From positions 62,001-126,000 of the forward strand of contig BDSL01000124.1 of the NCBI GenBank assembly GCA_003116995.1: 64,000 bases of DNA. Direction: 5' to 3'. Position numbers and translations under genes: made by a program. How positions within the stretch are numbered: the first letter of the stretch is position 1; each line of letters starts with the position of its first letter. Of the stretch, positions 11,417 to 22,923 are shown in pieces. The notes beneath the pieces are model-generated. The model did not search any database, was not told the origin of the DNA, and saw nothing but the letters and a program-made list of their open reading frames with translations. This DNA is from Yamagishiella unicocca (taxonomy: Eukaryota; Chlorophyta; Chlorophyceae; Chlamydomonadales; Volvocaceae).

Positions 11417-13833
11417 CGTCGCTCAACCATTACAGGTTCGCCGCAGGCGCCGGGCAGGCGCAAGCCCCGCAACTATCATGGACATCACAATATTATCAAT
11501 TTCTTACATCCCGTTCAGGGTAGAAAACATTCGCTGACTCGGGGCGGGCTCGGCTGGGACTCCGTTTCTGCCGTACGACCACTTTGTTGCTGTCCAGTGC
11601 TCAGCCACGCGTAACTCAACACAACCCGGCTGATTTGTTATTTGTTTATCCTATGACATGTATTAGGTTTGCCGTTGGCCAATTCGAGGATGTCGGTTAC
11701 ATAGTTCGCAAATCGCTGGAAGCCCACTCCAGTCAGCACCTGCATTGCAGTTTTTATTATCTGACATCAGAATTATGTTCGAAGTGGCGCTGCCCTCGCT
11801 AAAACCGGCCTCCATTCGCCGAGTTCACAACGTCAGTTGGTGTCGGTTGCCTTCCACGAACCAGCTTGTGTCTCGAGCGACTTATATTTTGTCAGGATTT
11901 GCCCTTCAACATCATCTAGCATCACCGTGCGACGGTTGTGCCTTGGCAACCAGGGAAGCTGACAGATAAGGTAAAACCCTGCTGCAGCGCGCACCATGCC
12001 AACTATAATGATCGCGAACACATGGCCTCACAGGATCTGCGTCAAGACGATGGCTCGGACAGTTCCCGACAGGGGAGAGACATGCCGTGGGCATGTGTGG
12101 GGTCCATAGGATGCGGATAGTATCGAGCGGCTTTCGGAAGTGCTTTTTAAACATCGATCGGCACCCCATAAGCATCACCTTCTCACTCCCCCTAGCATCT
12201 ACCAATCCTTTTTCAACAGCGGCCGCCGGTAGATCACCTAGCCTCCCCAAACGTGGCTATCGTACGTGCGTTGTCGTACGTATGTTGCGTGCAACACGCT
12301 GCTTTTCCCTGCGCGCGTCGTCCCTTCCTGTGTCCCTGACATGCAACTTTCCGAGCCATCCTAAGCATTGTTACAAAGCTAGCGCGGCATGCTCTGCCAC
12401 CTTGCCGCTACAAGCTCGCGATGCCTACCGTATCTGACGTGGAAACCTGCTGGATGCGTCCCGAGGAAGCTGCCTAGCAGCGCACCCCGCCGCCGCCGCC
12501 ATCGCCGCGGGCAGCATCATCCCACTGACACCACCACCACGCGAAGCGAGGGGGGAGCGGTCCACGTGGCGCGACCCGCCATGCCCCCACCACTTTCCAG
12601 TCACGCTAACCTACATGTCTGCAGTGCGCTGCGGCCGGCGCTCGTTTCAGCGGACGTCACGCCGGCCCCCCTGGAGCGAACCACACGGCCTGAGCCCAAG
12701 TCCCACGCACTTTCCTAACCTCGGCCAAACACGTGTGGGCCCCCCTGCCGAGGCGCAGCCGGGCCCCCTCCCTGCCCAGCATGGAACCCAAGAGCGTCAA
12801 AGAAGCTTCCTCGCCAGCCAGCCGAGGAGCCCAAGAGCGTCAAAGAAACTTCCTCGCCAGCCAGCCAGCCATGTCTCCGCCTGCTTCCTTGCCGCACGTG
12901 CGGACTTAGTCCCTTGGAGGCGGGCCGTCTGTCCGAGGGCTCTGGCATGCAATCCTTGAAACGCGTTTCCTACACTGGTTTACCGGCGATTCCTTCTCCT
13001 CAGTCCACTACTGTCGCAAGCAACTGCTTTTCCACCACCGTTCCGCCGCAACTAACAGCCCCAGTGCAGAGGGCACGAGCGCGCCACACCGTAATGCGGC
13101 GGCGAAGCCTCGCGCGGCCGGCTCCCCAGCTCCCTGACTAGGATCCACCGAGGGAGGAGCACAGGGCCCCTCCGGCCCCTCCCAGACTCCCAGCCATGAC
13201 CGGCAGCCCGATTCCTATCCGATGGTCGCTCCCACAACCCCATGCAACGATCTCGCCATGTTGCCGCCACCCCGCCGCCCTCCATGTCGCCGTCCCCCCT
13301 TTGCTGTGCGGGAGCACTCTGCCCTCCACCCTGCGTCCGATCGCAACCAGCTGCGCCGCCAGTGTCGCTTTATTCCAAGCGCCCTACTACAGCCTCCGCC
13401 CGCCCCTAGCAGCCCCCCAAAGGTCCGCCCTCTTCCCCCGCTCCCCTCCCCTCACGAACCGCAATCCGGCACCCGGCGGGAGACGGCCGCGGCACGCAGC
13501 TGGCCCCCGGAGGGGCGGGTGAGGACGGGGTCAGGGTTTGGCAGGGTTCGGGGCCAATACACAGCAACCGCACACGTTGCGGCCCAGCACTCACCGGGCA
13601 GCCGCCGCGGGTTCTAAGAGCAGATGGGTCCGCAGCAGAACCCCACTCACGCGTTTAAATAATGGTAAACCGCCACTTGCACCGGCAGCGGCAGAACAAC
13701 AACGACGACGATGACTTCAGCAACAGCAGCAACAGCATCCCGCAAAGGTCCGGCACGGTAGCCCGCTGCACTCGGATTGCATCAGTGCCGGTCGCACTCG
13801 GATTGCATCAGTGCCGGTCGCACTCGGATTGCA
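11417..13833. other. Intergenic region upstream of the sulfatase gene, downstream of the DUF3223 gene
   Basis: No gene supported. It should contain the sulfatase promoter next to 11416 and the 3' region of the DUF3223 gene near 13834. Sulfatases of this type are known to be induced by sulfur limitation, but I recognised no defined element. Two small tandem repeats lie in it. Confidence 0.5.
12787..12867. repeat. 43-bp direct repeat, 2 copies
   Basis: Two near-identical copies beginning CCCAAGAGCGTCAAAGAA at 12787 and 12830, in intergenic sequence. Confidence 0.75.
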
Positions 13834-13846
13834 TCAGTGTCGGCCG
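13769..13846. repeat. 26-bp tandem repeat, 3 copies, spanning the DUF3223 stop codon
   Basis: Unit beginning CACTCGGATTGCATCAGT at 13769, 13795 and 13821. The last copy contains the stop codon of the DUF3223 gene; the other two lie in its 3' untranslated region. Confidence 0.85.
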
Positions 13847-15760
13847 CCGCGGCCACCGCGGCCGCCACCTCGCGAAAAGCGCCCCCCCCGGCCGCCCCGC
13901 CCGCCTCTCCCGCCGCGCCCGAAGCCGCCCCGCCCGAAGCCGCCGCCGCGCCCCCGGCCGCCGCCGCCCCGGCCGCCGCCGTCGCTGTCCCTGCGGCCAT
14001 CCTTCCAGCGCTTGGCCGGGTTCAGCGAGATCTCATCTGCAATGCGGGCAAGTGGCGAAGCAGCGCGACACCTCGCCGAGTGCGCAATTGGCAATCAAAA
14101 CACGCTGTCGTGCAGAACCAACCCTCAACCAACCGCAACCGCCTAACCGATTACCGTTTCCGGGGGGCACCGACCGCACGGCATCCACCCATGGCCCTGC
14201 CCTACTCGCACCCTCTGCGACGCATCTAGAGCAGCTGGCACGACACAGCGCCAGGGAGGGTCAATTTGGCTTGTGGCTCAGCCTATGCCCCAGCGTCACC
14301 CAACCATCGTCACCCTCTTTTGCCGGTTCGTTAAGAGCGGCACCTACATCGCTCTAGGTTGCTGTCTTGTGATGCTGCGCGCCACCAACAGCGCCGACGC
14401 TGGGCTGCTCGTTTCGGATCTGCCGTCTGCCCCCGCAGCTGCATGTACACACTCCCGTCTGCCCCCGCAGCGGCATGTACACACTCCCATCCCCCTCAGG
14501 ACACGCGATGTCTGGGACCAGCATCCACCCCCGAATGCACACTGCCCCCAAGCGCCTCCCCCACCCCTTTCCGACCTGGGAACCGCACCCCCTTCCCTAC
14601 CTGGGAACAGCACCCCCAGGCACTTGATGTAGCTGAAGTCCTCGACGCTGCCGTCCTTGCGGACAGCGAAGAAGGCGCGGGAGTCATTCTCGAAGTTGAA
14701 CCGGCGGACCTGAAAGGACCGCAGGCCCGGGCCAAACTGGCGGACACGAAGAGGGGAGAGGGACGGGAGGGAGGGGGCAGGGGGGTGCAAGTAAAGCGGG
14801 GTGGGGTCAGGAGGGCTGCGGCGAAGAGCGAGGATGGGATGTGCCCACGTTGAGCGGTGGGTGGAGGTAGGGCGGAGGGGGGAGGGAGGAGGAGAGGAAG
14901 GTGGACAAGGGTATGTAGGCAAAGTGGGGAGGGAGGAGGGAGAAAGCAAGGGGACTCTTGCGGGGCTGCGAGAGAGAGGAGCTAGGGTCACCTCGAGTGT
15001 GTCCGCACACCCATGCGTGCCCACAGAAGGCGTTGAATCCGCATCCCGAAGTTGAGACCTGACAGCCGCTGCTGAAAGGCGAGCGGAGCTGCAACGAGCT
15101 CACCGCGCTCTGGTGGCCTTACCTTGGTGGCTGCCGACGGGTGGCCCTTCTTGATCAGGTCCAACAGAGCCCGGTACTCATACTGCGGCAGGTAAGGAAA
15201 TGAGGAAAAAGGTAGAGTGGAGGCGGACTTGCGTGGGGCGAAGGCAGGGGGGCCGACCCAGGGAGCGTCGCCGCAACGAAAGCTCGGGACTGAGCTTGGA
15301 TGAAAATCCACCAATGGAAATCAGGAATGGACAGAATGATCAATAAGCGTACCTCGTTCATGTCGGTGTCCATCGGCGTTGTGAAGAGTAGGCCTTTGAA
15401 ATAGTCCGCGCACTGCTGACCGTGATTGAAAGTCTTATACCCAAGAGTTATGGGAGCGCTATCAGCTGGCCGCTTCCTGCTGGGCTCGTTGGTGGTTGGC
15501 CCAGCCTCCGCCTCCTCGCCTCCGGCCGCCTCTGTCGTGTCATCGCCGCCAGGTTCCGCCTCCTCGTCCTCGCCGGCTTCGCCCTCTCCCTCTCCCTCAT
15601 CTGCACCCTCTCCCGCATCTGCTGCAGGGTCCTCCGCAGCGGCGGGCGCGGCCTCTTCGGTTTTTACATCCGAGGCCTCCACCGTTTCCGGGCCGGCTTC
15701 TGCCGCTTCAACCTTCACTTCTTCTTTGACGTCAACCATAACTTCAGCGTCTTCTGCCAT
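13834..15760 (-). CDS. DUF3223 (DCL/DOMINO-type) protein with acidic N-terminus and RGG-box tail
   Basis: Exons in gene order: 15353-15760, 15123-15182, 14601-14736, 13834-14036; all phases join, 268 aa. Residues 1-~105 are rich in Glu, Asp and Ala, followed by SRKRPADS, a possible nuclear signal. The DUF3223 domain follows: FNHGQQCADYFKGLL, YRALLDLIKKGHP, GLRSFQVRRF and FFAVRKDGSVEDFS match the conserved core of this family. Known plant members act in plastid rRNA processing or nuclear/nucleolar functions, and a related domain sits at the C-terminus of RNA polymerase V. The last ~50 residues are an RGG/GFGRGG tail typical of RNA-binding proteins. I see no transit peptide, so a nuclear or nucleolar RNA-related role is my inference. 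Family call firm; function open. Confidence 0.85.
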
Positions 15761-16686
15761 GTTTTGTATGTAATTTGCTTCAAAGTCCTGAAAGGAAAGG
15801 TTTGAACTTGCAGTATCTATATGCTACATAGCAAAGGGCCTGCTTGCCGTACAACGAGCAGGCGGCTCAATGTGCATGTAGCCCTCCCGACACACATGTC
15901 AAGCTCCTAGCCTTGCTCTTGATTGCTGGCGGCCAGCACTTGTGCAAACACCTCGCACATGTAGACGCGCACGCCTGCTTTCAGACCCCGCCAGGCCGTT
16001 CGGGAGCTTCCTTGCGATACCTGCAGCGCACCGAAGCGATGCCATGGCCCCCCTTTCCCCGCACAGAGACAAGACCGTTAGGCAAGACACGCGCATAAGC
16101 ATCCATGCCTCACAGGGTCCTGCTTACTGGCTTGGCTGCCTTCGACGCCACTGCAGCGCCGCCGCTCCGTTAGCTCCGTTCGTGGCTGTCAGGGACCATG
16201 ACTTTCATGACTTCGCTTCCGCCTGGAAACCTCTGGGCTGGCACTGGCCTCAACCCTGGCAGTCTTGCTTCGGCTGCGGCAACCACAACCATGACCAAGA
16301 ACAAATGAGCTGCGTGCAGGATACATGTTTAACGTGCACGTTCATGTTACACTATCCTGCCGACAACAGCGGGCTTTGCGGCAGCTCCTAGTTTGACATG
16401 TAGGTCAATTATGGATGCATCACTGACATTGCCGCGCCGCCCCAACACCACCACGCTTCCCAGCTCGTCCCCAATCAAGGGCACTCAGTTGTGTATCAAG
16501 GGCGCCCAATCAGGCAACCCAGGACACCTAACTGGGCATTCGAGGTAAGAGAGGGTGGATTGAGTCGTATCCTGAATGCTCCGCCCCCCTATTCGCCGAC
16601 TATCGCTTCTTGGACCACCATCCTCATCGCCCTTGATTTGCCGGCCGTGGATTCGCGGATAATATTTACCCCCCTCCAGTGTGAAG
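15761..16686. other. Intergenic region with the DUF3223 gene's upstream sequence
   Basis: No supported gene. It separates the DUF3223 start (15760, - strand) from the end of the next - strand gene. A copy of dispersed family D lies near 16629-16668. Confidence 0.45.
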
Positions 16687-19600
16687 CTACGGCATTATCC
16701 ACAGCTCTGCTTGCTCCTCTTCCACCTTACAGTGCGGCCACCTGCCGGCATCCGAGCAACACGAGTTCACCTGCACTGCGAGAGAGCCGCCCGCATTCGA
16801 TGCAGCAAATACTACGTTCGGCTTGGTCAGCCCACTCCCCGGCACGCCCGTCCCCAAAGCGGGATGTGCGTCGTGCTTTGGCTTCCGCATTATGTACCTT
16901 GTTAGGGCTTGGAGCCCATCTTCTTGGGCCAACATCGAATGAACATAACCCAGTTCAAGTCCACGAGCATCTTGCATCAAATTCGAGTCCAAACCTGGCT
17001 CTCAAGGTGGAACATGCCCTGCACCTCGAGAGTCCTCGGGGTTATCGCAACCGTCTTGCGTTCTGTGTGCGCATGCTCCCAGGACTCGCACCTGACAGCG
17101 CGCGAAGACAATCTTCCCATGCCTCCCCTAGCCGTTCCCCCCTCGCTTCCCTTCCCCCTCGCTTCACTCGCCTCCCTTCCCTGTGCGCTCCCCGCCCTCG
17201 GTTGAGCACCCACATGGACGTCCCACAACGATGCGACGCGCTCTCACAATCCCACACCGCGTCCCGGACCCGACAGCCCTCCACACTCTCGCGCCTACGA
17301 CCCCATGCATGGTGGCTCCACCCCGGGTCATACCGTGATCGGCATCGGCAGGCCTTACTACGTAACTAGGCTGGGCCCAGGCGGTTACATACCACCACCA
17401 TTACCGCCGTCGCCACCGCCGTCACCACCGCCACCACCGCTGCCGCTACCGCCACCATTGCCGTCGCCCTCGCCAGCAGCAGCAGTCGCAGCTGCCGCCA
17501 TGTGTGAGGACAGCCGCCATCTGGCCTCGCGCGGCAGCAGCAGCGGTGAACATAATGTGCCAACCAGCGACTCCGCAGGGATGGGCCACCTGCTCCTCGA
17601 CGCCCGGGCCAACCGCTCCCACAGGGACGGCCTCGGGTGCGTCCCCGAGGGCCCTATGACCGCACCCAACACCGCGGGGCACAGCGGCGCCTCCCGACCG
17701 GTACCGCCCGCACCGGAACCCCCTGTGCTCCCATCGCCCTCAGCCCCCGCCGTCACCTCCAGCTCCGGAGCCACGGCGGCGGCGGCGGCGCCGCCGCCGG
17801 CGCGGCGCCCTGGCAGGCCCACCGCAGCTCGGAGGTCCTCCGGGAGGACAGCACACGCAAGCAGCAGCGTCAACCGGAACTCGGCCAGCAGCTCGTCCTG
17901 GCCACTTCGGCGGGCCAGAACGCGCGCGGCCGCGGCCAGCAACCCCACCACGTCCACCTCCGCCAGCAGCAGCTCCCGCCACTGCGCCGCCGCCGCCCTG
18001 CCGGCTGGGCCCCACTTCTGCGCCGCCGCGCGCGCCGCCAGCGGCAGGTTGCACCAGCGCAGCGCGAGCGCTGCGCCCTTGGCCGCAGCCGCGCCGCCGG
18101 CGGCTTCCAAAGAGATGCCGTCGGCGCAAGCGCAACGCACCGCGTGCGACAAAGTCGGCAGCAGCTGCGCCGTGGCGTATGACCAAATTAGCACGAGCTG
18201 CTGCCGGGCGGTGGGCCTCTGGGCGTCCAAGGTTGCCTGACCTGACCCGGCCGCATCATCGCCGCCACCACCACCACCACCACCACCACCAGCCTCCTCA
18301 CCGTCTTCTCCTCCCCGAAACCACTGCTCGTCGACGAAGCCTTCAAGTGAGGGCTCCTCCAAGTGCGCAGCGCCAAACACCTCGGCTGCCCACTCCAAAC
18401 ACGACAGCCGAAGCACCCACTGAGCGACCCCGCGGCCGCTCGGAACGGGAGCGGCGCCGCAAGCCGCGCTCGCTTGCTGCTGCTGCTCCTGCTGCTGGAG
18501 TTGCGTTGGCGGCAGCGTCTCTCGCGTCACCCGAGTGGCGGTATCCACGAGCCGCACCAACGCGGGGAGCGGCCCCAGGGAGAAGACCAGCTCCCAAGTC
18601 GCCGACCCCCACGACAGCCTGACCAGCCTGCCGCGTCGCAGGAGGCGCTCGTAGGTGTGGATGAAGTCGGAGCCAAGCATCGCGGCCACGTGCTCGCCAT
18701 CTGCTTTGCGGAGGAAGCCTGTGTGCAGGCGCAAGGGGGCAGTGAACTTGCTCTTGCCGCTCCGCTCGCCGGGGGACATGTCATTTGGTACCGCGGGTGC
18801 GGGTGCGGGACCGTTTGGGGGCTTGGGCCGCCCTTCCATTAGGTAGCAGAGACGCAGGGCGGGGGAGGGGCCTCTGGCTCGGCGGCTCCTCGAGCGCCCT
18901 ACAAACGTAAACGTGGTCGTACATGCGGTGTCGTACAATCGGCGTCGTACATGCGGTGGCGTCGCCCCGCAGCGTGCAGCGGGCGGCGTCCAACCCCACG
19001 TCCCCCCCTTGCACGGCACGTGTCCGGTCAAGAGACCGGGCCGAGGGGGCCCCCTTGGGACGCTGTGCCGTACGCCACGCCACGTCAGCACGTCAGCAGC
19101 GCCGACAAGACGCCGTCCCTGGGTCCCGTCACCCTCCGGCTCTCTTCCCGCCGCCGCGCCGCCGCCAGGTGCTCCCTCCAGTCGGGGCCTTATGCGCTCG
19201 ATACTCCTGCCGCCGTTCCCATCCCCCCTGCCGCTGTGTCGTGTACCCGTGTCTTCTCGCCCGTGTCTTTCCGCCACCCCCGCTGCCGCTGTGTCGTGTA
19301 CCCGTGTCTTCCCCCTAGCCCCCTGCCGCTGCTCCCTCACTGCGGCGGCCTCACCTGGCCCGCTGGGCGCTACAAGAGTGGCGCTCGCAGTCTTCAGCAC
19401 CTCCTCCCAGCCCAAAGCGGCACCAGGGCGCGCCGGCCGCCGCGGCTCCGGCTCACCCCTGCCTCTGCCGCCCTGCAGCTGCGCCTGCTGTGAAAGCAGC
19501 ACGGCGGCTTCCAGTACCCTCGCCGCGGCGCCCCACAACAGCCGCAAGCGCTCAAAGGCTGCTGGCGGCCAGGCGGTCATGTCGCCGTGCGCTTCGAGCG

Positions 19601-21279
19601 CTAGCCGTGCCACCTCCATTGCCAGCACCGCCACCTTGCCGCACTGCGCCAGCTCAAACGCAACAGGTTGCCGCCTTTCCTCCGCCTGCTGCCTCCGCGG
19701 ATACCTGCTATCATTTTGATCATCGCACTGGTGGTGCCGCCAGGAGACGGTAGCACCGGCAATGAGGCGCAGAGATACCTCAAACACCGCGGGCAGGCAG
19801 GGGAGGTGAAGCGTCGCGACCGCGGCGCGCATCTGGCGCGCTGCTTCCGCCGGTTCCAAGGCTCCGGAGCTAAGCACCTGCAGGGCTGCCTGGCCTAGCT
19901 GTGTGAGCGCGGACTTCCAGTTTTGGAGCCCCCAGACGACGGGCTCGACGTCGACAGGCTTGGCGATGCCAGCAAGGGGCTGGTCGTTTAGGGGGGTGGG
20001 AGGCACGACGGGGGCGTCCGGCGGCAGGCCGTACATCGTACCGCCATCCACCTCCGAAACCAGTCGTACCATGTACGCACTGAGCAAGTACGACAGGCAG
20101 GGACCCACGAGAATCGGATCGCGGCCCAGTGCGCAGGCGCAGTCGTTAAGTGCGGTGGCTGTGGAGGCGGCTCGACGTAGCTGCGATGGACTGTTGCAAC
20201 CATCCACGGCCACAAGTTTCAAATAGCAGTGCGCCCAGGCCTCAAGCACTTGGTTGGCCGCAAGCTCTCGAACAAGCTCAATGATGAATTGGAAGCAGCT
20301 GCAGCCAGCCACGTCGGCGTTGCCGCCACTGCCCGGCCCCCCTCCGGCGCTGCCGCCAGCCTCCTTGGCGACCGAAGGGATGCCGTAGGGCGCCCAGGGA
20401 AGCACCGAAACCGCGTGCTTCATCGCCACCAGGATGTCGAGCACCTCCGCCAGAATGGACGCGGCGGCCTCACGGGCGCGCCGCGTAGGCCTTGTCGCCA
20501 GCGCTGCTGCCGCATCGTTCAGTATTGGAACGTGGCAGCGGAGGAAGTGCGTCCGCAGCAGCAGCAGCACCACAGTCTTCTGCAGACACACGCCATCAGC
20601 GGTTCGGGCACGGCGCTTCAACGTTTTCTCGTGGTGTCAACACCGGCAGGCGTGACGGAGCGTGGACTCTCCCAATGCCGTAAGCGCTCAGCGCGGTAAG
20701 CCGCAGTCCCGAAGCTTCACAACGAAAGCCACTGCCATGTGCTGCAGAGGCCGCCCGGCAAGTGCGGCCTCTCCGCCATTCTCCAGCCACCGAATCCCAA
20801 TTTGGTTCGAACAATAACTCTGCAACATAGGAATCATTTGCCGCGACCGAGTCATTGTACCCAAGCAGAATCCTCCCTGGCACTTTCCGCACCTGTCGCT
20901 CCTTCATGGAGTCTGCCAGGTAATCTTGATTGAAAGCGAAAAAATTCGTCATCACGAGGGTGACAACTTTGCGCACCCGCGTGAACATTCCTCGTAGCTC
21001 AGCGTCGGGCATCGTTGAGGGTCTGGCCAGCCGCACCGCAAGGTTGAGCAAATTCATCAACACTTTGAACGAGTTGGCATTCACGTAGGCAATCATAGGT
21101 ACGCCAAGCTGATTGCATGTGACGGTAACCTCACAGACATCTGCGCATATTTCCGCGAGCTCGGAAGCCGTCAAGCTATCGTCGTCAAAATTTTTATTTT
21201 CTGAATAAAAACGCGTCAAGATGTGGTTAATATCAAGCGCACTCCTCTTGGCCCCAGCAGCCCGTCGGTGAGACGACAT
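16687..21279 (-). CDS. Large unrecognised protein, multi-exon
   Basis: I do not recognise this protein. Proposed exons: 20791-21279, a long open block 17393-20579, and 16687-16994. The start ATG at 21279 begins MSSHRRAAGAKRSALDIN; an in-frame start codon near 21324 is possible. The first exon encodes a helical, well-balanced sequence. Its donor (after 20791) is the least certain junction. The block 17393-20579 stays open for over 1000 codons, but roughly 18840-19380 looks intronic in composition. Its end reads ATG-TAA, yet a GTATGT donor there joins in phase to 16994, where a normal-looking sequence (LQALTRYIMRKPKHDAH) continues to a stop at 16687. The C-terminal half has poly-Gly, poly-Ala and Gln-rich runs. 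As drawn about 1327 aa, probably an overestimate. No function proposed. Confidence 0.55.
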
Positions 21280-22923
21280 TTCCCCCCTGTCGGCGCCTGC
21301 TACGCCACTAATAGCCTGCTGCAAGCATCACATCCGGTGGAAGCAGGTGTCTGGCTTCTCCTTACATCAAACCAAAAAAGGCAAGCGTGTACTGTACGGC
21401 GACTCGTACGACCTCAATGTGATGCGACCCCTCATCCCCCCGGGCGCACGCGTAATGTCGTGCCCTGAAAAACGGCCAAACCAAGTGCCGCAGTCTTCTT
21501 TATAAGACATTAAAGCGTTGCCGACAGCCTCGTGCTTATAAAGGCAGTCTCAGCTGCCGGCGACAGCACCAATTCACGGCAGCATCTGATTCCGCATGCT
21601 GCCAGCGTAGCCCGCACGAGTATTCGAGGCACCGCCCAGGCCCCCTGGCCAGATGACGCAGCTCTTGGGCTGTGCCAGCGGAAGGGGACACCTGCGCACA
21701 CGACTGTGCTGGAGGGGGCCTACCGAAGGAGCCTGCCAGGGCCTGCCGTAGTTTCGTAGCAACCCTGTGCACGCAAGCACCCATGAATAGGCAGGCAAGC
21801 AACGATCCTAGCCTAGCAATATGCTAGCTCGACCCGCGTGAGTATGCTGTGCTGTCCAACCATCCGAAAGCTCCAGTGTCACCCAGTCAGACATACAAAT
21901 GGGACCATCCAAAATTTCCAAATGACGGACTGTGCGTTCGCCTCTCCAAGACCTGCGACATGCTGTAGGCTACCCTTACCGATTCGAGACCGTGCGATGA
22001 TCATCCGGGATCCTGAGGGTACTGAGACATCGATGTGGTGCCGTAGGTAGGGCAGGGAGGACTCCTGGTGGAGCATGACAGGCAGACAGGTTCACTGAGC
22101 TGGCCTTGTCGGCGAAAGGGGTCTTTTACCCTCCGAATGGTCCCCAAGCCATTTGTTTCCATTTTTCCCGATCTGCTACGGTTTCATGTCCGCTTCCACC
22201 TGCCCTCAACTGGAAGGGTGCCACGTCAGCTGCACGGGCCGCCCCGCACCATCGCATCTGCCACGCCAAGCAGCGCGGGCTGCTGCCGTGGCCAGACTGC
22301 TGCCCCGCCGTCGCTGCGTCAAGAAAGGGCGCTTGTCGCGAGGGGGGGCGAGATTGATAAGAGGATCCGCGATCCACGGCCGACAAACCGAGGGCGGTGA
22401 AGGTGGTAGTCCAGCGGAGCGGCGCGGCAAGGAGAAGGAGCGGAGGCGCTGCTGAGGCGGCGCGATAGGCAACGTTGACTGCAACCAAGTATGGCGTTAC
22501 GGAGGGGGGGGTGCACTATAACCCTATTTCCCACGTTGGAGACGGCACAACAGAGAACCTGGGACCGCGCCGCCGCCTCTGTTGCGAGGGCTTCCAGGAC
22601 GCACCGAGCGTCCTTCCACCGAGGCTTTTCCTTCCTCTCAGCCTTCTTTATCTCCCTTTCAGTGCCCGGCGATGCGCCCGATGGCTCTTTCTATCGCTGA
22701 AGGTCTGGAGCCCACTGTAACGAATACTCCGGCCGAGCCCCACCGCGCCCGCCGCCGCGCAAACAATTGTTACAGGGCCCGGTCCACCCATTCGTGCTGC
22801 CACAGCGCAGTCCGCGCCCGCCCCTGGCAAGGGAGCGACCCAACGAGGCCAGGAGGCGACCCGGAGGACCCGGAGAACCCAGCGGCCGCAGCGGCGGGTG
22901 GAGGCGGCAGCGGGGGCCCGCCA
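21280..22923. other. Intergenic region
   Basis: No supported gene. It holds the upstream region of the unrecognised gene (start 21279) and the 3' region of PUS3. A copy of dispersed family D lies at 22346-22395. Confidence 0.45.
22770..22774 (-). terminator. Candidate TGTAA poly(A) signal for PUS3
   Basis: TTACA on the + strand, 150 bases past the PUS3 stop. Position and motif fit volvocine poly(A) signals. Confidence 0.45.

Noticed and set aside
16491..17369. 292-codon + strand open frame
   Set aside because: Low-complexity composition, no domain, and antisense to a better-supported exon of the - strand gene.
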